A DNA stretch of 64,000 bases from Reyranella sp. (GCA_021732285.1 JAKFVH010000009.1:28309-92308); one strand, 5' to 3'. Counted from the stretch's first letter, positions 9,851-19,494 are shown. The notes: a model not told the origin generated them from the letters alone. Translations and numbers: made by a program.

Positions 9851-9978
9851 CCTCCCCATCGTCTTGCGATGGGGAGGTGTCCGCGAAGCGGACGGAGGGG
9901 TCATGAGCATCAGTGATGGTGCTCATGACCCCTCCGTCGGCGTAAGACGCCGACACCTCCCCAGCGAAGCTGGGGAGG
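9851..9978. repeat. Compound palindrome (family B), five nested/adjacent hairpins
   Basis: cctccccatcgtcttgcgatggggagg; cggaggggtcatgagcatcagtgatggtgctcatgacccctccg; cctccccagcgaagctggggagg. Confidence 0.9.
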
Positions 9979-9983
9979 AAGGT

Positions 9984-12800
9984 CTACAGCAGCTGGCGTC
10001 GGGCGAGGCGGTGGAAGGCGCCGCGCTTGGCCAAAAGCTCGTCGTAGCGGCCGGTCTCGACGATGCGGCCTGCCTCCAGGACGATGATGCGATCGGCGTC
10101 ACGGATGGTGCTCAGCCGATGGGCGACGATGATGCGGGTGGCGTTCATGCGCTCGATGCTGCGCTGGACGGTCGCCTGCGTGCGGTTGTCGAGCGCGCTT
10201 GTCGCCTCGTCGAAGAACAACAGGCGCGGCTTGTTGACCAGGGCGCGGGCGATGATCACGCGCTGACGCTGGCCGCCCGAGATCTGGCCGCCGCCGTCGG
10301 TGACGGCGCTGTCGAGCCCCATCGGCATGTTGGCGATGTCGGCCTCCAGCCCCGCCAGCCGGACGGCGTCGAGGACCTGATCGCGCGACAGCGGCGAGGA
10401 GCCCGCGATGTTCTCGTGCAGGCTGCCGGGAAACAGGGTCGAGCTCTCGAGCACGGTGCCGATCTGACGCCGCACCAGCCTGAGATCGAGATCCTTGAGG
10501 TCCTTGTCGTCGTAGGAAATGCTGCCGCGCGTCGGCGCTTCGAGCCCGAGCAGCAGGCGGAGCAGCGACGACTTGCCCGAGCCCGAGGGCCCGACGATGG
10601 CGATGCTCTCGCCCGGCCTGACGTGGAAGTCGACGCCCTCCAGCACCCACGGCCCGTCGTCGCAATAGCGGAACCACAGGTCGCGCACCGTGATGGCGCC
10701 GCTCAGCGGGCCGGGATCGGTGCGGTGCTGCTCGACCTCGAGCGGTGCCGCGAGGATGGGACGCAGCCGGGAGAAGATCGGCAGGACGTCGATCGAACTG
10801 TTCACGGCATTGGCGAGACTCATGATCGCAGCCGTGAACTGGCCGAAGGCGGCGTTGAACGCGGCGAAGGCCCCGACATCGATCAGGTTGTCGCCGCCGG
10901 CGGCGATGCCGAAGATGCCGATGGCGCCGACGAACGGCAGGCTCGAGGCGGCGACCGCCTGCAGGGCGTTGGCGCGCAGCGCCCCGGCGGCGCTGCGCCG
11001 CTGATGGGCAAAGGCGGTCGACCAGCGCGTGAAAGCGCGCAGCTCGGCGGCGGCGACGCGCAGCTTGGCGATGCCGCCGATCAGCTCGATCAGAAGGCCC
11101 GAGACGATGCCCATATGGGTGAAGACCTGCTGCTGCTTGCGTTTCTGGACGCGACCGATCGCGAACAGAAGCCCGCCTGCCACGAAGGCATAGCCGACGG
11201 CGAACAGCGTGAGCGCGCCGTCGTAGATCAGCATGATCGCCAGGCTGGCCAGCGAGAAAACGCCACCGATCACCGCATTGACCGACTGGCCGGTCAGGAT
11301 GCGGCGCATGGTGTCGACGCCGAGGATGCGCCATGTCAGGTCGCCGGTCAGGTACTGGCGGAAGAACGACAGGCGCAGCCTGAGCACGCGGTCCCAGACG
11401 GCGGCCTGCAGGCGCTGGTCGAGCTGGGTGCCGAGGCGGACCAGCGACATCGCCCGCGCCATCTGAAAGCCCGTGCCACCCACCGCGGCAGCGATCAGCA
11501 GCAGCAGCATGTCGCTCAGTAGCGTGTAACGCCCCTCGGGGATGGCTGTCCCCAGGATCGCACCGGTGGCGACCGGCATCAGCAGCGCCACCGCCGCAGC
11601 GGCGGCCGAGGCGATCAGCAGCCGACGAATGTCGCCGCGCACGCCGTAGGTCGAGAAGCGCCAGATGTCGCGGCCGCTGGGTTTGTCGGGCAGCGGCGCA
11701 TAGAGCATGTAGCCCATGGGCCTGAGGCCTGCCGCCAGGGTCGCGTCGACCGCCGTCTCGCCGAGCGTCTCGGGATCGACGACGTGCCAGCGCCGTCCGC
11801 GACACACCATGGCGAGCGGCCCGCCGGTCTTGTCCTGGACGGCGATGAAAGGCGGGCCCTGCCTCAGCCACCAGTCCCCGGTGAGCGTGATCTCGCGGAA
11901 GCCGAAGCCGCTGGCAACGGCATAGGCCTTCAACCGCTCGAACAGGGGCGCATGCACCCGGTCGTGCAGCGGCGTCCTGAGCTCGAAGCCTTCGGCGTCG
12001 GCCAGCACCCCGAGCACGCCGGGCAGCGGATCCTGGCCAGGACGGGCGACCAGGATGGGCGCCGTCGGGCGAAACAGGACGACGTCGCGCAAGCCCTTCA
12101 GCGCATGCGCGGCCCGTACCTCATCGATCTCCCGCGTCTGCTGCCAGCGCTGACGGCGGTTGGCATCGCGCTTGGTCAGGGCGACAGAGATGCGCCGCGC
12201 AATCGGCAGCGAGGCCTCCCCCAGCATGGCGGGCGAGGACCGGGCCAGCAGGGTCGCGGTGTCGATCGCCAACACGTCGTTGTCGGCCGTGATCTCGGCG
12301 CGGATCTGGTTGGCGAGAACGAGGCGCGTCGTGGCAGGCGATGCCTCGGCGCCGCCGCCGGTGGGATAGCGCAGGATCGGCGCTGCCGATTCGAGCCAGA
12401 GAATCTGCCGCGCGGTCACGCAGGCACGGGCGGCAAAGGCGCGGCTGTCGCCCTGCGCCAGCGGTTCGGTGTCGGCATCGCCGTGGGGCATTCCCGGCGC
12501 GCCGAGCAGCGCCTCGTACCACGCGTCGATGGCAGCGGCGTCGGGGGCCGCATTGGCGATCAGAGGCTTCGGCGAGGGTGGCCCCTGCTCGTGCAGCATG
12601 AAGCGGACACCCGGCGCCGCCAGCGCAAAGACGGCCGCGCCTTCGGACAGGCCGGCGAGGAACTGGTACGGCCCCGGATTGTCCGACCCGTCGAGGACGA
12701 CCGCATAGAGTCGCGCCGCACGCACCAGCCTTCCGGGCGCGCCGAGGACGCCAAGGTCGAACGGACCCGGCGGTCCGGACGTCGAGGCCGGCGCGTTCAT
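9984..12800 (-). CDS. NHLP/NHLM bacteriocin-system ABC transporter, permease/ATP-binding subunit (no peptidase domain)
   Basis: 938 aa; long N-terminal extension, TM domain, Walker A GPSGSGKSSLLRLLLG, signature ISGGQRQRVIIARAL; adjacent to peptidase-ABC and HlyD genes. Confidence 0.92.
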   Translation of the reverse strand: MNAPASTSGPPGPFDLGVLGAPGRLVRAARLYAVVLDGSDNPGPYQFLAGLSEGAAVFALAAPGVRFMLHEQGPPSPKPLIANAAPDAAAIDAWYEALLGAPGMPHGDADTEPLAQGDSRAFAARACVTARQILWLESAAPILRYPTGGGAEASPATTRLVLANQIRAEITADNDVLAIDTATLLARSSPAMLGEASLPIARRISVALTKRDANRRQRWQQTREIDEVRAAHALKGLRDVVLFRPTAPILVARPGQDPLPGVLGVLADAEGFELRTPLHDRVHAPLFERLKAYAVASGFGFREITLTGDWWLRQGPPFIAVQDKTGGPLAMVCRGRRWHVVDPETLGETAVDATLAAGLRPMGYMLYAPLPDKPSGRDIWRFSTYGVRGDIRRLLIASAAAAAVALLMPVATGAILGTAIPEGRYTLLSDMLLLLIAAAVGGTGFQMARAMSLVRLGTQLDQRLQAAVWDRVLRLRLSFFRQYLTGDLTWRILGVDTMRRILTGQSVNAVIGGVFSLASLAIMLIYDGALTLFAVGYAFVAGGLLFAIGRVQKRKQQQVFTHMGIVSGLLIELIGGIAKLRVAAAELRAFTRWSTAFAHQRRSAAGALRANALQAVAASSLPFVGAIGIFGIAAGGDNLIDVGAFAAFNAAFGQFTAAIMSLANAVNSSIDVLPIFSRLRPILAAPLEVEQHRTDPGPLSGAITVRDLWFRYCDDGPWVLEGVDFHVRPGESIAIVGPSGSGKSSLLRLLLGLEAPTRGSISYDDKDLKDLDLRLVRRQIGTVLESSTLFPGSLHENIAGSSPLSRDQVLDAVRLAGLEADIANMPMGLDSAVTDGGGQISGGQRQRVIIARALVNKPRLLFFDEATSALDNRTQATVQRSIERMNATRIIVAHRLSTIRDADRIIVLEAGRIVETGRYDELLAKRGAFHRLARRQLL

Positions 12801-14980
12801 GCGTCGGCCTCGGCCGAGATCAGCCGGGCATAGGGACCGCCCGCCGCCACCATGTCGGCGTGGGTGCCGCGCTCGACGATGCGGCCGCGCTCGAGCACGA
12901 TGATCTCGTCGCAGTCGCGAATCGTGCTGAGGCGATGGGCGATCAGCACGCAGGTCATGCCGCGCCGTCGCACCGCGCTCAGGATCTTGTCCTCGCTCTC
13001 GGCATCGAGGCTGCTGGTTGCCTCGTCGAGCACCAGCACCGCCGGCTCCTGCACCAACGCCCGGGCGATCTCGATGCGCTGGCGCTGGCCGCCATTCAGA
13101 TTGCGCCCGCCTTCCTCGATGACGCCGTCGATATCACCCGAGAGATGCTTCACGACATCGCCGAGGCCTGCATCGTGCACCGCGGCAAGCAGGGTGCGAT
13201 GGGTAATCGTCTCGTCCCACAACGCGATGTTGTCGCGCAGCGTGCCATGGAACAGGCAGATATCCTGGTCGACCGAGGAGACGATATGGGCAAGCCGATC
13301 GCGGCCCCACTCGGCGAGCGTATGGCCGTCGATGCGAATCTCGCCGCTGCGCGGCGTATAGAGGCCGGTGATGAGCTTGCCCAGGGTCGACTTGCCGCTG
13401 CCCGAATCGCCGACCAGCGCCACCCACTGGCCGGGCGCGACCTCGATGGACACATCGTCGAGCAGCGGCGGCTCGAGCGGGTTGTAGCCGAAGGTCACGC
13501 CTTTCAGCGACAGGCGGCCGGCGGCGAAGGTCTCGACCGGCGTCGATGCCTCGGAGAAGCGCCAGTCGCGCTTGTATTGCAGCACGTCGTCGAGCCGGGT
13601 GATGTCGGCCGAGGCCTGCTGCACCTTGGCGGCCGTGCCGACCATCTGGGCGATCGGCACCGAAAAGCTCAGCACCAGGCCCTGGAAGGCGACCAGTTCG
13701 CCGACGCTCAGCGTGCCCGCGACCACCTGCACGGCGCCGACGCCCAGCACCGCGGCGGTGGTCAGGCTCGACACCAGGGGCGGCAGCAGGTTGGAGGCCT
13801 GCTGATAGACCGCGAGCTTCTGCTCGGAGTTCATCGCGCGCGCATGGTGGCCGGTCCACTTGGCGAAGAAGTCGCTCTCGGTGCCGGTGGCCTTCAGCGT
13901 CTCGATGGATTGCAGGCCGACGACCGAGACGGCGTACAGCTTGCCCATCTCGGTCTGCAGGCGCAGCACGACGTCCTGCAGCACGCGCTGCATCAACGTC
14001 AGCAGCCCGACATTGAGCGCGGCCCCGCCGATGGCGATGGCCGCCAGCGTGGGGTCGTAGAGCAGCATGACGATGCCGAGGACCGAGGCGGTGAAGCAGG
14101 TCGCCGCCGCCTGGCCGCAATCGCGCGCCAGCAGCCGGGCGACCCGGTCGTTGGAATCGATGCGGTTGGCGAGGTCGCCGGCGAAGCGCTGATTGAAGAA
14201 CTCCACCGGCAGGCGAAGCACATGCCAGGTGAACCGCGCCGACTCCTCCAGCGCCAGCTTGAGCTCCAGCCGCAGCAGCGCCATCTGCTGCACGGCCGAC
14301 AACGCGACCTGCAGCACGAACATGACGGCGAGCCCGACCAGCAGCGGGCTCAGCCAACCTTCGAAGCGCTTGACCAGGATGTCGTCGACGAAAGCCTTGG
14401 TCGCACCCGGCAGGACGAGCCCCGGGATGACCATCATCAGGCTCAGCCAGGCGATGATGGCGAGGCCCACGTGGCAGCCGGACAAGCGGTGGCCCAACTG
14501 GGCCAACAGGCCGACCGACACGCCGCCGGGCTTGAACTCGGGGCCAGGGGCGAAATGCAGCACGACGCCGGTGAAGCTCTGGCCGAACTCCTCTCGGCCG
14601 ATGCGGCGTGGGCCGGTCGCCGGGTCGTTCAGGAAGACCTCGCTATCCGAGGCGCCCTCGAGCACGAGGAAATGGTTAAAACCCCAATGGACGATGACCG
14701 GAAAGGGGCCGGCCAGGACCTCGTCGAACTCGAGACGGTGGCCCTCGGCGTCGAGGCCGTAGCGGCGCGCCGCACGCACGATGCTGGAGGCCTTGCTGCC
14801 GTCGCGCGAGACGCCGCAGGCGACGCGCAGCTCCTCGAGCGACACGCGTCGCCCGAAATGGGCGAGGATGATGGCCAGCGCGGCGGGACCGCACTCGGTG
14901 AGCTCCATCTGCAGGATGGTCGGCGTGCGGACACGGTTTCGGCGGTCGAGTCCGAGCATGCGTCGAACCCAGGAGATCAT
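12797..14980 (-). CDS. NHLP/NHLM bacteriocin-system ABC transporter with N-terminal C39 peptidase
   Basis: MISWVRRMLGLDRRNRVRTPTILQMELTECGPAALAIILAHFGRRVSLEELRVACGVSRDGSKASSIVRAARRYG...VIVHWGFNHFLVLEG (Cys and His of C39); GDSGSGKSTLGKLITG; LNGGQRQRIEIARAL; ATGA overlaps with both neighbours. Confidence 0.94.
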   Translation of the reverse strand: MISWVRRMLGLDRRNRVRTPTILQMELTECGPAALAIILAHFGRRVSLEELRVACGVSRDGSKASSIVRAARRYGLDAEGHRLEFDEVLAGPFPVIVHWGFNHFLVLEGASDSEVFLNDPATGPRRIGREEFGQSFTGVVLHFAPGPEFKPGGVSVGLLAQLGHRLSGCHVGLAIIAWLSLMMVIPGLVLPGATKAFVDDILVKRFEGWLSPLLVGLAVMFVLQVALSAVQQMALLRLELKLALEESARFTWHVLRLPVEFFNQRFAGDLANRIDSNDRVARLLARDCGQAAATCFTASVLGIVMLLYDPTLAAIAIGGAALNVGLLTLMQRVLQDVVLRLQTEMGKLYAVSVVGLQSIETLKATGTESDFFAKWTGHHARAMNSEQKLAVYQQASNLLPPLVSSLTTAAVLGVGAVQVVAGTLSVGELVAFQGLVLSFSVPIAQMVGTAAKVQQASADITRLDDVLQYKRDWRFSEASTPVETFAAGRLSLKGVTFGYNPLEPPLLDDVSIEVAPGQWVALVGDSGSGKSTLGKLITGLYTPRSGEIRIDGHTLAEWGRDRLAHIVSSVDQDICLFHGTLRDNIALWDETITHRTLLAAVHDAGLGDVVKHLSGDIDGVIEEGGRNLNGGQRQRIEIARALVQEPAVLVLDEATSSLDAESEDKILSAVRRRGMTCVLIAHRLSTIRDCDEIIVLERGRIVERGTHADMVAAGGPYARLISAEADA

Positions 14981-16269
14981 CCTTCGAGGCCGAGCAGGTG
15001 CCGCATGGCGGGGATGACGAGGGAAATAGGCGCCTGGCGCTCGACGATGACGTCGACCGCCACGCGCGTGCCCCGCGTCACCGAATAGGGCGGGCCGCGA
15101 CCGCCCCACCAGGCGAAGCCGCTCGGCGTCTGCTTGTCGAGGACCACCCCGATCTTGGCCAGCAGTGGCGCGGAAGTGCCCATCAGCACGTCGGTGAGCT
15201 GCGGGTTGCGCAGGATGGCGTTGAGCTCGGCCTTGGACACACCAAGCTCGGTGATCGACAACACGCGGCCGCGCATCGCCCCATGCTCCTCCCGCCTGAC
15301 GCTGGACGGGTGCACATGGACGTCCAAGCCGGTCGTGATGCGCTTGGCCATGTTGTTGTCGAAGACGGCGACGACCTCGAAGGCTTCGGGCACCACCCGG
15401 CCGATGGTGGCGATGATGGTGCCGGGCGCCACCACGTCGCCCTGGCCGACGCGGATCTCCTCGATGCGCCCGGCGACGGGCGCTTTCACCATCGAGCCGA
15501 GGCTGACCTCGACGCTGAGCCGTGACGCCTCGGCCTGCAGCGCATCGATGTGCTCCTGCTTCTGGCGCTCGAGCTCGGCGATGTTCCCGCGCTTGGCGCC
15601 AGCCAGCTCCTCGACTTCGATGGTGCGCGCCCGGGCGTTGGCGATGTCGAGCATCGTCCGGTCATGGTCGGCGCGGGCCTGGGCGACCTCGAGACGGCTG
15701 ATGATGCCGCGGCTGAACAGCGATTCGTCGGCTGTAAGCATGTCCTGCAGACCCTTGGCGCGCACCTGCCCCGCCGTGATCTGCTCCTCGGCCACCGCCT
15801 TCTGCCGCTGCAGCATGATGTCGACCTGGCGGAGTTCCAGCTCATTCGCCTTCTTGAACTGGTCCAGATCGACCCGCAGCACGGCCAGCCGCGTGTCCAG
15901 GCTGTCGAGCTGGGTCTGCAGTGCCACCTGCTGGACGCGGGCCACGTCGGTGTCGACATCGACCATGTCGCCGCGCTTGACTAAAAGCTCGATGATCGGT
16001 CCGGCAACGATCGGCTGCACCGTATGGGCCGCCTTGCCGTCGGCCAGCAGCACGCCTTGGCCGATGACACGCGTCGGCACGGAGCCGAACAGCCCCCAGA
16101 TCAGGCCGGCGGCGACGATGACGGTGAGCGACGCCACCATCATGCGCATCGCCGGCGGAATGAGAACGATGCGCTCGGTGAGCTGATCGGACGAGCGCAG
16201 GCGCCGCAGCGCCTCGCTCCGGAAGACGATGCCCGATGAATCGGGTGTGGATGGTTTCTGCTCGGCCAT
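14977..16269 (-). CDS. NHLP/NHLM bacteriocin-system secretion protein, HlyD-like membrane fusion protein
   Basis: Single TM, coiled coil, lipoyl-like halves: VKAPVAGRIEEIRVGQGDVVAPGTIIATIGRVVPEAFEVVAVF. Confidence 0.9.
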   Translation of the reverse strand: MAEQKPSTPDSSGIVFRSEALRRLRSSDQLTERIVLIPPAMRMMVASLTVIVAAGLIWGLFGSVPTRVIGQGVLLADGKAAHTVQPIVAGPIIELLVKRGDMVDVDTDVARVQQVALQTQLDSLDTRLAVLRVDLDQFKKANELELRQVDIMLQRQKAVAEEQITAGQVRAKGLQDMLTADESLFSRGIISRLEVAQARADHDRTMLDIANARARTIEVEELAGAKRGNIAELERQKQEHIDALQAEASRLSVEVSLGSMVKAPVAGRIEEIRVGQGDVVAPGTIIATIGRVVPEAFEVVAVFDNNMAKRITTGLDVHVHPSSVRREEHGAMRGRVLSITELGVSKAELNAILRNPQLTDVLMGTSAPLLAKIGVVLDKQTPSGFAWWGGRGPPYSVTRGTRVAVDVIVERQAPISLVIPAMRHLLGLEG

Positions 16270-16446
16270 GGTAGCCCCCGCTGGACCGATAGCCTCCCCT
16301 CAACCCGGCGCCATCTACGACGGGTTGTACGGTCATCATGGCCGCCAGTCGGGGGCGGCTGCCATTGCCATTTGCGCATAGCAAGGGGCGCTACGGCGGA
16401 ATGGTGCAGTGCCATGGAAACAAAACGGGGACGCGCAACCGCTTTG

Positions 16447-16552
16447 CCTCACCCTGAGGAGCGGCCGCAGGCCACGTCTCGAAGGGTGGCCTCAGTCGTG
16501 TTGTTGCCCACCCTTCGAGACGCCGCGCTGCGCGCGGCTCCTCAGGGTGAGG
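16447..16552. repeat. Large intergenic palindrome (family D)
   Basis: cctcaccctgaggagcggccgcag...cgtctcgaagggtgg / ccacccttcgagacg...ctgcgcgcggctcctcagggtgagg. Confidence 0.9.
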
Positions 16553-16561
16553 TCAAGTGGT

Positions 16562-18124
16562 TCACCACACGCCGAAGAAGATCCCGTGCTTCTTGTGCGT
16601 GGCCGTGCGCGCCTCGACGTAGGCGTCGTCGACCGTAACGCGCGTCTTGCGGGCCTTCAGCCAGGCGGCCATGCGCTCCTCCATCTCGCGGCGGATTGGG
16701 GCGTGGGCGCTGTCGGCGCCGAGGTCGCGCAGCTCTTTCGGGTCGTTGACCAAATCAAACAGCATCGGCCGGAAATCCTGCCACCAGACGTACTTCCAGC
16801 GGTCGGTGCGCACCATGATGGCACGGCAGTCGCGCGGGCCGCGCTTCAGGATCTTGCGCGCTTCGCGGAATGAGTAATCGAGCTCGGAGAACACCGCGTC
16901 GCGCCAGTGCTCGACCTTGCCGCCACGCAGCAAGGGCAATAGGGAGCGGCCCTCGACCAGGTGGTCGTTTGCAGGCTGTTCCAATGCAGCAAGGCAGGTC
17001 GGCACGACATCGACCGCTTCGACGAAGCGCTCGTCGACCGTGCCGCGCGTGGCATCCGCCGCAGGATCGGGATCGTAGACGATGAAGGGCACGCGCTGCG
17101 CCTCTTCGTAGAACATCTCCTTCTCGCCCAGCCAATGGTCACCCAGGAAGTCACCGTGGTCGGAGGTGAAGACGATCAGTGTGTCGTCGAAGCGGCCAAG
17201 CTTCTTCAGGTGATCGAACAGGCGGCCGAGCCAATCGTCGAGCTGCTTGATCAGGCCCATGTAAGCCGGCCGCACGATCTCCGGCGCGTCGGGGCGCTGG
17301 AACGACTGAGACTCCTCGTGCTGGCGATAGGCCGCGAGCACGGGATGCTGGTCGACCAATTCGCGCTCGTCGCGATTGATCGGCAGGCAGTCCTTGGCGC
17401 CGTACATCTTGTGATAGGGCGCGGGCGCCATGTAGGGCCAGTGCGGCTTGACGTAGCTGAGATGCAGGAACCACGGCCTCTCGCCCATGTCCTCGACGAA
17501 GCGCATGGCCTCGCGCGTCATGTAGGCGGTCTCGGAATGCTCCTCGGCGACGCGCGCCGGCAGGTGCACGTTGCGCATCTGCCAGCCTGACACCGGCCCG
17601 TCGGGACCGTCGGCCGAGATCACGTAGTCGCTCCACGGATCGTCGGAGTTGTAGCCCTGCTGACGGAGATAGGCGGCATAGCCGCTCTCCTCGCCGGGCG
17701 GCGAATGGCCGTCGTAGCGGTCAAGCTCCTCGAAGCGCCCGGCGCGCATCAGGGCCGCGATCGCCGAGCCGCCTCCGATGCCGTAGCGCTCCAGACCGTC
17801 GAGGTCGGGCAGCACGTGCGTCTTGCCAGCCAGCGCGACGCGGATGCCGGCCGGCAGCAGATAGTCGCCGATGGTCTTTTCGCGCAGGCTGAGCGGCACA
17901 CGGTTCCAGGTGGCGCCGTGCGAGAACATGTAGCGGCCGGTGTAGTAGCTCATGCGCGAGGGACCGCAGACACCCGACTGCACGTAGGCGCGCGGAAACA
18001 GCACGCCCTTGGCCGCCAGCGAATCGATGGCGGGCGTCTTGAGATGCGGATGGCCGGCGCACGACAGGTGATCGGCGCGCAGCTGGTCGCACATGATGAA
18101 CAGGATATTCTTGACCTTGCCCAC
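16562..18124 (-). CDS. Type I sulfatase/alkaline phosphatase superfamily hydrolase
   Basis: GTG start after AGGAGAGG: MGKVKNILFIMCDQLRADHLSCAGHPHLKTPAIDSLAAKGVLFPRAYVQSGVCGPSRMSYYTGRY (CxPSR formylglycine motif). Confidence 0.92.
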   Translation of the reverse strand: MGKVKNILFIMCDQLRADHLSCAGHPHLKTPAIDSLAAKGVLFPRAYVQSGVCGPSRMSYYTGRYMFSHGATWNRVPLSLREKTIGDYLLPAGIRVALAGKTHVLPDLDGLERYGIGGGSAIAALMRAGRFEELDRYDGHSPPGEESGYAAYLRQQGYNSDDPWSDYVISADGPDGPVSGWQMRNVHLPARVAEEHSETAYMTREAMRFVEDMGERPWFLHLSYVKPHWPYMAPAPYHKMYGAKDCLPINRDERELVDQHPVLAAYRQHEESQSFQRPDAPEIVRPAYMGLIKQLDDWLGRLFDHLKKLGRFDDTLIVFTSDHGDFLGDHWLGEKEMFYEEAQRVPFIVYDPDPAADATRGTVDERFVEAVDVVPTCLAALEQPANDHLVEGRSLLPLLRGGKVEHWRDAVFSELDYSFREARKILKRGPRDCRAIMVRTDRWKYVWWQDFRPMLFDLVNDPKELRDLGADSAHAPIRREMEERMAAWLKARKTRVTVDDAYVEARTATHKKHGIFFGVW

Positions 18125-18134
18125 GCGCCTCTCC

Positions 18135-18506
18135 TCAGGCTGCCCGCCGCAGTGGCCGCTTCTTTCGAATACTCGAGACCCGAAGACTAAGCCCATCGCG
18201 CTTCTGCAGATAGCCGATGACGCCGAACAAGTTGCGTGCCTGCGGATTCCCACGCGGCCCAAACATGCGGATCAGGCTTTTAGGTGGCGTACCCAGCGCG
18301 CGGCCTAATTTTTCAAAGCCTTCGGTCGCCTTGATATAGTCGCGCAGGATGGTCTTGCCGGTCTCGACGTCGCCCGCCAGCATCGTCTCTATCGCTTCCT
18401 TGATGAGTGCTTCACGGAACGCCGGATCGGACACGATGTAGTCGTCGATCAGCTCCCGCACGCTGCCGGTAAGCGGCGGCCGCTTTGTCCTACGGTTGCG
18501 GATCAT
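18135..18506 (-). CDS. Type II TA antitoxin / addiction-module antidote, HigA-like DNA-binding protein
   Basis: [108 protein letters not shown]. Confidence 0.87.
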   Translation of the reverse strand: MIRNRRTKRPPLTGSVRELIDDYIVSDPAFREALIKEAIETMLAGDVETGKTILRDYIKATEGFEKLGRALGTPPKSLIRMFGPRGNPQARNLFGVIGYLQKRDGLSLRVSSIRKKRPLRRAA

Positions 18507-18832
18507 CCTGCACCTCGCTTGCGTCTCTTGTAATCGGCCCAATAGGCTTGCGCCGTCGCAATGTCGCGTTGCTGGCGAGCCTTGCTGCCGCCAGCCAGCA
18601 GAATGATCAGGGCATCGCCGTCGCGACCGAAATAAAGTCGATAGCCAGGCCCGAAGTCGAGCCTTCATTCCAGAACACCGCCACCGACACTCTTCACGTC
18701 GGACAGGTTGCCGAGCGAGAGCTGGACCAGCGCCTTCGTCACGCGCGCACGCGTCACCGCATCCAGCTCGTCGAGCCATCGCCGCAACGGGCGACGACCG
18801 GCGGAATCGAGATAGTCGCGGAGTTCGATCAC
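18503..18832 (-). pseudogene. RelE/HigB-like toxin interrupted by in-frame TGA (18665-18667)
   Basis: [108 protein letters not shown]; overlaps antitoxin start (ATGA). Confidence 0.85.
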
Positions 18833-18918
18833 GCACGAGATTGGTAACGTATCTGTTACCTAGCGTCAATACGGTTCGCCTGGCTTATCGGCGAGAAAAG
18901 CCGTGCTACGGTCAAATC

Positions 18919-19494
18919 ATGACTTCGACCCCGTCCATCCGCGATGTCCTCGATTTCTGGTTCCTGCCGCTCGACCATCCCGACCACGGCAAGCCGCGCG
19001 ACATCTGGTGGGACGGCCCGCCCGAGTTCGACGCCGAGATCCGCAAGCGTTTTTCGCCTTCCTTCGAGCGGGCGATCGAGGGCGGCCTGGATCACTGGCG
19101 CCAGTCGCCTGACGGCGGGCTGGCGCTGATCGTTCTGTGCGACCAGTTCCCACGCAACATGCACCGCCGCTCGGCACACGCCTTTGCCGGCGGCCCCAAG
19201 GCGATGGAGACGGCGCGGCTGGCGCTGGCAAGGGTCTATCCGGCGGCCTTCAACGCCACCCTGCGGGCATTCTTCTACATGCCGTTCCAGCACAGCGAAT
19301 CGCTGGACGATCAGGAGATGTGCTGTGCGCTGTTCGCTCCGTTCAACGATCCCGAGATGACGAAGATCGCCGTCGAGCATCGCGACATCATCGCCCGCTT
19401 CGGCCGCTTCCCGCATCGCAACGACGCACTGGGGCGTGTCTGCACGGACGAAGAGCTGGAGTACCTCAAGGACGCTAACCGGTTCGGGCAGTGA
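18919..19494 (+). CDS. DUF924 family protein
   Basis: [33 protein letters not shown]...[22 protein letters not shown]...[15 protein letters not shown]. Confidence 0.92.
   Translation: MTSTPSIRDVLDFWFLPLDHPDHGKPRDIWWDGPPEFDAEIRKRFSPSFERAIEGGLDHWRQSPDGGLALIVLCDQFPRNMHRRSAHAFAGGPKAMETARLALARVYPAAFNATLRAFFYMPFQHSESLDDQEMCCALFAPFNDPEMTKIAVEHRDIIARFGRFPHRNDALGRVCTDEELEYLKDANRFGQ

Noticed and set aside
9717-11522. 601-aa plus-strand ORF overlapping the NHLP ABC gene
   Set aside because: Low-complexity antisense translation without domain signal.
12860-15088. 742-aa plus-strand ORF opposite the C39 ABC gene
   Set aside because: Antisense shadow; real gene on the other strand has full domain motifs.
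16262-16336. Possible extra leader peptide upstream of the HlyD gene (MTVQPVVDGAGLRGGYRSSGGYHGRAE...)
   Set aside because: No Nif11/NHLP-type leader pattern, no stop before the HlyD gene, and GG pairs expected by chance at this GC content.
19475-19494. 20-nt convergent overlap of DUF924 and macro-domain genes as a regulatory antisense device
   Set aside because: Short 3' overlaps are common in compact genomes (also at 4638-4641 and 37875-37908) and give no further signal.
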